Position numbers and translations under genes: made by a program. From Thiomicrorhabdus sp. (GTDB taxonomy: Bacteria; Pseudomonadota; Gammaproteobacteria; Thiomicrospirales; Thiomicrospiraceae): a stretch of DNA of 64,000 bases. Location of the stretch: assembly GCF_963677875.1 (NCBI RefSeq), contig NZ_OY782564.1:310001-374000 (forward strand). Reading direction: 5' to 3'. Position 1 is the first letter of the stretch; every line of letters starts with the position of its first letter. Of this stretch, positions 58,370 to 64,000 are shown piece by piece. The notes below the pieces were generated by a model. It saw only the letters and a program-made list of their open reading frames with translations. It was not told the DNA's origin and did not search any database.

Positions 58370-58645
58370 TTAACGTTTCGCTTTCTTATCCGCAGCGTGG
58401 CCGCGGTAGTAGCGTGTCATTGAAAATTCACCCAGTTTGTGGCCAACCATGTTTTCGGAAACGAAAACAGGAATATGCTCTTTACCGTTGTGAACTGCGA
58501 TAGTTAATCCAATCATCTCAGGAAGAATCATTGATCTTCTTGACCAGGTTTTGATTGGACGCTTATTACCAGATTCTTGTGCCTCGACCACTTTTTTGTA
58601 CAAGTGGTGGTCAACAAAAGGTCCTTTTTTAACTGAACGTGGCAT
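58370..58645 (-). CDS. rpsS: 30S ribosomal protein S19
   Basis: The 91-aa S19 begins [15 protein letters not shown] and contains [17 protein letters not shown] and the [18 protein letters not shown] signature. Confidence 0.98.
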   Translation of the reverse strand: MPRSVKKGPFVDHHLYKKVVEAQESGNKRPIKTWSRRSMILPEMIGLTIAVHNGKEHIPVFVSENMVGHKLGEFSMTRYYRGHAADKKAKR

Positions 58646-58657
58646 CAGTGTCCTTCC

Positions 58658-59488
58658 TTATTTCTTGTTACGGCGACGAACAATCATAGTGTCCGTACGC
58701 TTATTACTACGAGTCTTCTTACCTTTGGTCGGAACACCCCATGGAGTAACCGGGTTACGACCACCGGAAGTACGCCCTTCACCACCACCGTGTGGGTGAT
58801 CTACCGGGTTCATGGCGACACCACGAACAGTAGGACGAACACCGCGCCAACGCTTGGCACCAGCTTTACCCAGCTTACGCAGACTGTGTTCAGCGTTACC
58901 GACTTCACCGATTGTCGCTTTACATTCCGCAAGAATCTTACGCATTTCACCAGAACGCAGACGAACCAGAACGTAGGAACCGTCTTTACCGGCAATGGAG
59001 ACCGATGCACCGGCAGAGCGAGCAATCTGACCACCTTTACCAGGACGCATTTCAACGTTGTGAACGATCGTTCCAACTGGAATGTTGCGCAAAGGCAGGC
59101 TGTTACCTACTTTGATTGCAACATGATCGCCCGCTTCAACTTGCTGACCGGCTTCAAGCCCTTTAGGCGCAAGAATATATGCACGCTCACCATCGGCATA
59201 TTTCAGTAATGCGATATGTGCAGTACGGTTTGGATCGTATTCCAAACGTTCAACAGTAGCAGGAACACCTACTTTGCTGCGTTTGAAGTCCACCATACGG
59301 TAGTGTTGTTTATGACCGCCACCTTGGTGACGAACCGTAATACGACCTTTATTGTTACGTCCGCCGTTTTTGCTTTTTTTCTCTAGCAATGCAGCGTGAG
59401 GCTTGCCTTTATGCAAAGAAGGTTCAACAACACTGACGACGAAACGACGACCTGCAGAAGTCGGTTTTGACTTTTTAACAATTGCCAT
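58658..59488 (-). CDS. rplB: 50S ribosomal protein L2
   Basis: The 276-aa L2 is needed for subunit association and peptidyl transfer. It carries the [18 protein letters not shown] motif, and [20 protein letters not shown] with the functionally important histidine near the C terminus. Confidence 0.98.
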   Translation of the reverse strand: MAIVKKSKPTSAGRRFVVSVVEPSLHKGKPHAALLEKKSKNGGRNNKGRITVRHQGGGHKQHYRMVDFKRSKVGVPATVERLEYDPNRTAHIALLKYADGERAYILAPKGLEAGQQVEAGDHVAIKVGNSLPLRNIPVGTIVHNVEMRPGKGGQIARSAGASVSIAGKDGSYVLVRLRSGEMRKILAECKATIGEVGNAEHSLRKLGKAGAKRWRGVRPTVRGVAMNPVDHPHGGGEGRTSGGRNPVTPWGVPTKGKKTRSNKRTDTMIVRRRNKK

Positions 59489-59499
59489 CTGTGAACTCC

Positions 59500-59796
59500 T
59501 TACTCAGCCGCAGCAAAGTCAATTTCTTGGCCTGGTGCAAGACGGACGATTGCTTTACGCACTCCGTTACGCTTACCAGCACGGCCTTTAAAGACTTTGC
59601 GCTTACCTTTGATGTTAATCATGTTTACCGACTGAACCTTCACGTCAAACAAAGACTCAACCGCTGCTTTAACTTCTGTTTTGGTTGCATCTGGCACAAC
59701 TTTGAACACGTATTGTTCAGCAGAATCAGCCATGATGGCAGATTTTTCTGAAACGTGCGGTGCAAGCAACACTTTTAGAATTCTTTCTTGATTCAT
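59500..59796 (-). CDS. rplW: 50S ribosomal protein L23
   Basis: The 98-aa L23 starts [20 protein letters not shown]. It contains [18 protein letters not shown] and forms part of the exit-tunnel docking site. It overlaps rplD by 4 bp. Confidence 0.98.
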   Translation of the reverse strand: MNQERILKVLLAPHVSEKSAIMADSAEQYVFKVVPDATKTEVKAAVESLFDVKVQSVNMINIKGKRKVFKGRAGKRNGVRKAIVRLAPGQEIDFAAAE

Positions 59797-60416
59797 GCCA
59801 ATTGCTCCTCTAGTTGCTTAACTGCACCTTGAGTCATAACAACATTTTGGAAACCGATCAGGCTAACCGGATCGATTGAAGCTGCATCACAAACATCCGC
59901 TGCGTAAAGGTTACGCGCAGAAAGATACAAATACTCATCAAAACCTTCAGTTACAACCAACGCATCGGAAACGTTCAACTGTGCCAACTTGGCTTTAAAT
60001 TCTTTGGTTTTTGGTGATTCCACTTTAAAATCATCAACCACGATAAGGCGACCAGAGCGATTCAATTCAGCAAGAATAGAACGCATCGCACCGCGATACA
60101 TTTTCTTGTTTACTTTCTGAGAAAAATCACGGTTGTGACCAGGGAATGCGCGTCCACCGCCAACCCATACCGGGCTGCGAGTTGTACCGGCACGAGCGCG
60201 ACCCGTACCTTTTTGACGCCATGGTTTTGCACCACCACCGCTCACTTCAGAACGGTTTTTCTGACCTTTGGTACCAGCGCGTCCTGCATTCATATAAGCA
60301 GTAACAACCTGGTGAACCAAGGCTTCGTTAAAATCCACACCGAAAAGAGCATCCGAAACCGAAACAGTTCCGTTTTCTTGACCTGTGGCCAGTTCAATTA
60401 ATTTCAAATCCATCAT
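59793..60416 (-). CDS. rplD: 50S ribosomal protein L4
   Basis: The ~207-aa L4 starts at the ATG at 60416 (or 60413) behind an AAGGTGGG site. The GTG at 60422 lies inside that site and is rejected. The tunnel loop [21 protein letters not shown] is split between residues ~60-80. In E. coli L4 controls the S10 operon by attenuation, and a matching leader hairpin is seen before rpsJ. Confidence 0.97.
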   Translation of the reverse strand: MMDLKLIELATGQENGTVSVSDALFGVDFNEALVHQVVTAYMNAGRAGTKGQKNRSEVSGGGAKPWRQKGTGRARAGTTRSPVWVGGGRAFPGHNRDFSQKVNKKMYRGAMRSILAELNRSGRLIVVDDFKVESPKTKEFKAKLAQLNVSDALVVTEGFDEYLYLSARNLYAADVCDAASIDPVSLIGFQNVVMTQGAVKQLEEQLA

Positions 60417-60423
60417 GCCCACC

Positions 60424-61059
60424 TTACTTCACAGCTTTACGAACAATGACAGTACTGTTTTTAGCACCAGGGACTGCACCACGGATCAACAATAGACCAT
60501 TTTCAGCGTCCACTTTCACCAAATCCAAGTTCTGTGTTGTTTGACGAACGTTACCCATGTGTCCAGACATTTTCTTACCTTTGAAAACGCGACCTGGAGT
60601 CTGGTTTTGACCGATCGAACCATTAGAACGGTGAGACAAAGAGTTACCGTGAGTTGCGTCCTGCATACCGAAGTTGTGACGCTTGACACCACCTTGGAAA
60701 CCTTTACCTTTGGTTGTACCGGTTACATCAACCACAGAGATTTCATTGAAACGCTCTACAGTGATTTCAGAACCAATTTCCAAACCATCGATTTCAGATG
60801 CATCAGCACGGAATTCCCACAAACCACGACCGGCGTCAACACCCGCTTTTGCGAAGTGACCGGCAGCTGGCTTGCTAATACGTCCAGCGTGAACTGAACC
60901 TGTGGTAACTTGAATCGCAGAATAACCGTCAGTTTCCAACGTTTTGATCTGTGTAATACGGTTAGGCTCAACTTCGATAACGGTTACCGGAGTCGAAACA
61001 CCCTCAGCGTTGAAAACACGAGTCATTCCGATTTTTTTACCAATGATACCAATAGACAT
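60424..61059 (-). CDS. rplC: 50S ribosomal protein L3
   Basis: The 211-aa L3 begins [16 protein letters not shown]. The long arm reaching the peptidyl-transferase centre ([36 protein letters not shown]) includes the usual PrmB-methylated Gln site. Confidence 0.98.
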   Translation of the reverse strand: MSIGIIGKKIGMTRVFNAEGVSTPVTVIEVEPNRITQIKTLETDGYSAIQVTTGSVHAGRISKPAAGHFAKAGVDAGRGLWEFRADASEIDGLEIGSEITVERFNEISVVDVTGTTKGKGFQGGVKRHNFGMQDATHGNSLSHRSNGSIGQNQTPGRVFKGKKMSGHMGNVRQTTQNLDLVKVDAENGLLLIRGAVPGAKNSTVIVRKAVK

Positions 61060-61121
61060 ATCATTACCTCATTATTATAAAAATGTCAGTCATTACGATT
61101 GATGACCAACTACGATTTTGC

Positions 61122-61433
61122 TTAACGCAATTCCAATTGAACGTCTACACCTGCAGCCAAATCTAGTTTCATTAACGCATCAACTGTTTTATCAGTTGGG
61201 TCAACGATATCTAGCAGACGCTTGTGAGTACGAAGTTCGTACTGATCACGAGCATCTTTATTGACGTGAGGAGAGATCAGAACTGTAAAACGCTCTTTAC
61301 GAGTTGGCATCGGGATCGGACCACGAACCTGAGCACCAGTACGTTTAGCGGTTTCCGTAATTTCACGAGCAGATTGATCGATCAAACGGTGATCAAACGC
61401 TTTCAAGCGAATACGAATATTTTGAGTCGCCAT
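61122..61433 (-). CDS. rpsJ: 30S ribosomal protein S10 (NusE)
   Basis: The 103-aa S10 starts [19 protein letters not shown] and has the [21 protein letters not shown] signature split over ~35-55. It serves both the 30S and NusB-dependent antitermination. First gene of the S10 operon. Confidence 0.98.
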   Translation of the reverse strand: MATQNIRIRLKAFDHRLIDQSAREITETAKRTGAQVRGPIPMPTRKERFTVLISPHVNKDARDQYELRTHKRLLDIVDPTDKTVDALMKLDLAAGVDVQLELR

Positions 61434-61461
61434 AATTTCTTCTCATTTGATTGAAAGTTTA

Positions 61462-61488
61462 GAAAAACATGTTCTTTTCGGGAACATG
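61462..61488 (-). terminator. Attenuator-like hairpin in the S10 leader
   Basis: On the minus strand CATGTTC-N7-GAACATG is followed directly by TTTTTC, about 30 nt before the rpsJ start. This is an intrinsic-terminator shape inside the leader, as expected for attenuation. Confidence 0.6.
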
Positions 61489-61504
61489 CAAACTAAGGGT
61501 GCGG

Positions 61505-61533
61505 ATTATAGCAATTAAATATAATGAAAACAA
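61505..61533 (-). promoter_or_regulatory. Promoter of the S10 operon
   Basis: Minus strand TTGTTT, 17-bp spacer, TATAAT. It lies between the tuf terminator and the leader hairpin. Confidence 0.7.
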
Positions 61534-61552
61534 GCCCTTATTTTTGCTACAA

Positions 61553-61578
61553 AAAAAGGGAGCCGAAGCTCCCTTTTT
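61553..61578 (-). terminator. Terminator of tuf
   Basis: AAAAAGGGAGC/GCTCCCTTTTT stem with loop CGAA, 35 nt after the tuf stop. Confidence 0.85.
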
Positions 61579-61613
61579 CAACTGATGCGATTGCTCGCTA
61601 AAACATCGAATAA

Positions 61614-62798
61614 TTACTCGATAATTTTAGCAACAACACCGGCACCAACAGTACGTCCACCTTCACGAATCGCGAAACGCAGACCTTCACCCATGGCGAT
61701 CGGGTTGATCAATTCAACTGTCATCTGAACGTTATCACCAGGCATAACCATTTCAGTACCCGCTGGTAGTTCACATGCACCAGTTACGTCTGTTGTACGG
61801 AAGTAGAACTGTGGACGGTAACCGTTGAAGAATGGCGTATGACGTCCACCTTCATCTTTAGACAGAACATAAACTTCTGCTTCAAACTTGGTGTGTGGAG
61901 TAACAGTTCCTTTGTGAGCCAATACTTGACCACGCTCGATGTCTTCACGCTTAGTACCACGCAACAGGATACCTACGTTGTCACCCGCTTCACCTTGGTC
62001 AAGCAGTTTACGGAACATTTCAACACCTGTAACAGTGGTGGTGGTAGTTGGGCGAATACCAACGATTTCGATCTCTTCACCAACTTTGATAACACCTGTC
62101 TCAACACGACCGGTTGCAACCGTACCACGACCCTGGATTGAGAAGATGTCTTCTACAGGCATTAGGAATGGCTTGTCAGTGTCACGCTCTGGAGTTGGGA
62201 TGTAAGTATCCAACGCGTCGATCAATTCACCGATTTTCGCTTCATATTCCGGATCACCTTCGATCGCTTTCAACGCAGAACCGATGATTACTGGCGTATC
62301 GTCACCTGGGAATTCGTACTGATCCAGAAGTTCACGTACTTCCATTTCAACCAATTCTAGAAGTTCTTCATCATCAACCATGTCCGCTTTGTTCAAGAAG
62401 ACAACGATGTATGGTACACCAACCTGACGGGATAGCAGGATGTGCTCACGAGTCTGTGGCATCGGGCCATCCGCTGCAGAACAGACCAGGATCGCGCCGT
62501 CCATCTGCGCCGCACCAGTGATCATGTTTTTAACATAGTCAGCGTGCCCTGGGCAGTCTACGTGAGCGTAGTGACGAGTGTCAGATTCGTACTCAACGTG
62601 TGCGGTTGAGATCGTAATACCACGCTCACGCTCTTCCGGAGCGTTATCAATAGACGCGTAGTCCTTAACATCTCCACCGAATTTCTTACCTTGCACAATT
62701 GTCAAAGCCGCTGTTAGAGTCGTTTTACCATGGTCAACGTGACCGATAGTACCAACGTTTACGTGAGGCTTGGAACGTTCAAACTTTTCTTTTGCCAT
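61614..62798 (-). CDS. tuf: Elongation factor Tu
   Basis: The 394-aa EF-Tu delivers aminoacyl-tRNA to the ribosome. G-domain motifs are GHVDHGKT (19-26), DCPGH near 81 and NKAD near 136. Domains II and III are complete and end [10 protein letters not shown]. It is placed after fusA as the tufA-type copy of the str operon, and ends at a terminator, so S10 is transcribed separately. Confidence 0.98.
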   Translation of the reverse strand: MAKEKFERSKPHVNVGTIGHVDHGKTTLTAALTIVQGKKFGGDVKDYASIDNAPEERERGITISTAHVEYESDTRHYAHVDCPGHADYVKNMITGAAQMDGAILVCSAADGPMPQTREHILLSRQVGVPYIVVFLNKADMVDDEELLELVEMEVRELLDQYEFPGDDTPVIIGSALKAIEGDPEYEAKIGELIDALDTYIPTPERDTDKPFLMPVEDIFSIQGRGTVATGRVETGVIKVGEEIEIVGIRPTTTTTVTGVEMFRKLLDQGEAGDNVGILLRGTKREDIERGQVLAHKGTVTPHTKFEAEVYVLSKDEGGRHTPFFNGYRPQFYFRTTDVTGACELPAGTEMVMPGDNVQMTVELINPIAMGEGLRFAIREGGRTVGAGVVAKIIE

Positions 62799-62865
62799 TT
62801 TAGTTAATACCTTTGTAAAAGGCGGCTGGCGCCGCCCAAAAATTAAAGATTAAAAGTTATTTAAA

Positions 62866-64000
62866 TTAGTCGCCTTTTTTGGCGGCTGCAATGATCTCTT
62901 CCTGAACATTGCGAGGTGCTTCAGCGTACTTCAAGAATTCCATGCTGTAGTTAGCACGACCTTGAGTCAAAGAACGCATACGGTTTGAATAACCGAACAT
63001 CTCTGAAAGCGGTACTTCCGCCTTAACAGACTTACCGGTCGGAATATCATCCATGCTGGACACGATACCGCGACGGCTGTTCAAGTCACCAATAATATCA
63101 CCCATGTACTCTTCAGGCGTGGTAACTTCCACTTTCATCATAGGCTCAAGCAGAACCGGACTTGCTTCCGCAGTACCGTTTTTGATACCCATACCCGCTG
63201 CAACCTGGAAGGCCATTTCGTTGGAGTCAACATCATGGTAAGAACCATCAATCAACTCAACCGAAACATCAACCATAGGGAAACCAGCGATAACACCGGC
63301 TTCAAGCTGCTGTCTCGCACCTTTCTCAACGGCACCGATGTATTCTTTAGGAACCGCACCACCGACAATCGAGTTGATGAATTCAAAGTTATCCGCTTCT
63401 GAATCTTCTGGAAGCGGTTTGATTTTGAATACAACATGACCGTACTGACCACGACCACCGGACTGACGAACAAACTTACCTTCACACTCAACCGCTTTGC
63501 GGATAGTTTCACGGTAAGAAACCTGAGGCGCACCAACGTTGGCTTCAACTTTGAATTCACGTCTCATACGGTCAACGATGATATCCAGGTGAAGCTCACC
63601 CATACCGGAAATAATTGTCTGGTTGGTTTCTTCATCGGTGTGAACACGGAAAGATGGATCTTCTGCTGCAAGCTTCTGCAGAGCGATACCCATTTTTTCC
63701 TGGTCCGCTTTGGTTTTAGGCTCGATCGCAATCGAGATAACCGGCTCTGGGAATTCCATACGTTCAAGGATAACCGGGTTATCCATATCACATAGCGTAT
63801 CACCCGTAGTAGTATCTTTCAGACCTACCGCACAAGCGATATCACCGGCACGCACTTCTTTGATCTCTTCACGAGAGTTAGAGTGCATCTGCAGGATACG
63901 CCCAACACGCTCACGCTTGCCTTTCACAGTATTCATGACAGGTGAACCTGCACCCAGCACACCGGAATAAACACGGAAGAATGTCAAGGTACCAACATAA
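62866..64000 (-). CDS. fusA: Elongation factor G, C-terminal part (cut by window edge)
   Basis: About 378 codons of the C-terminal half are present. The N-terminal GTPase domain lies beyond position 64000. Visible parts are the end of domain II ([16 protein letters not shown]), domain III ([14 protein letters not shown]), domain IV ([14 protein letters not shown]) and domain V ([34 protein letters not shown]). The frame is open to the edge, so no internal start is proposed. It lies 67 bp before tuf. Confidence 0.97.
   Translation of the reverse strand, partial: YVGTLTFFRVYSGVLGAGSPVMNTVKGKRERVGRILQMHSNSREEIKEVRAGDIACAVGLKDTTTGDTLCDMDNPVILERMEFPEPVISIAIEPKTKADQEKMGIALQKLAAEDPSFRVHTDEETNQTIISGMGELHLDIIVDRMRREFKVEANVGAPQVSYRETIRKAVECEGKFVRQSGGRGQYGHVVFKIKPLPEDSEADNFEFINSIVGGAVPKEYIGAVEKGARQQLEAGVIAGFPMVDVSVELIDGSYHDVDSNEMAFQVAAGMGIKNGTAEASPVLLEPMMKVEVTTPEEYMGDIIGDLNSRRGIVSSMDDIPTGKSVKAEVPLSEMFGYSNRMRSLTQGRANYSMEFLKYAEAPRNVQEEIIAAAKKGD

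Overview
The window is a chromosomal segment of a gammaproteobacterium. The evidence is the S10, spc and alpha ribosomal-protein operons in the usual proteobacterial order, the msrP-msrQ, rplU-rpmA-obgE-proB and ssb-MFS-uvrA neighbourhoods, and generally gammaproteobacterial protein sequences. A complete sucrose gene set (sps-spp-fruK-ams) suggests a salt-adapted, possibly chemolithotrophic or methylotrophic marine or soda-lake lineage (Thiomicrospira/Hydrogenovibrio or Methylophaga-like). The genus is inference. Most of the window is moderately GC-balanced. The 34.9-46.4 kb stretch is visibly AT-richer and looks accessory.

Layout. 0-12 kb holds housekeeping genes: gltA, erpA, argC, msrPQ, a GST-like protein, groESL under a perfect CIRCE operator, proB, obgE, rpmA, rplU and ispB. 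12-19 kb is the leftward sucrose operon: sucrose-phosphate synthase, sucrose-phosphate phosphatase, fructokinase and amylosucrase, ending in an unrecognised 194-aa protein and a translationally coupled 35-aa reading frame. 19-26 kb holds an HDOD protein, ssb with an MFS transporter, a SIMPL-domain protein and uvrA. 26-32 kb has a GT2 glycosyltransferase paired with a membrane protein resembling a GT-C enzyme, a large lipoprotein and an OmpA-family protein with a lectin-like central domain. 32.5-34.8 kb is a marR-FUSC efflux operon with an 18-bp palindrome over its promoter.

35-46.3 kb is the most interesting region, a polymorphic-toxin locus. Its core is a ~2504-aa Sec-exported SpvB/FG-GAP/RHS protein. 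Upstream lie a small secreted cysteine protein and a single-pass coiled-coil membrane protein that overlaps its start. Its 3' end overlaps a two-TM candidate immunity gene. Next comes a displaced orphan RHS C-terminal fragment whose stop codon overlaps a second candidate immunity gene. A RAYT (REP-associated tyrosine transposase) element with 27-bp perfect terminal inverted repeats, and two tandem 188-bp chimeric copies of its end, have broken up the orphan module. A second small secreted protein resembling the one at the other end closes the locus.

46.5-64 kb holds tcdA, tatD and then the ribosomal superoperon read leftwards: fusA (partial), tuf, the S10 operon, the spc operon with secY, and the alpha operon. 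Candidate promoters lie before rpsJ, rplN and rpsM. Structured leaders precede rpsJ and rplN, and rpmJ is absent from its usual place between secY and rpsM.
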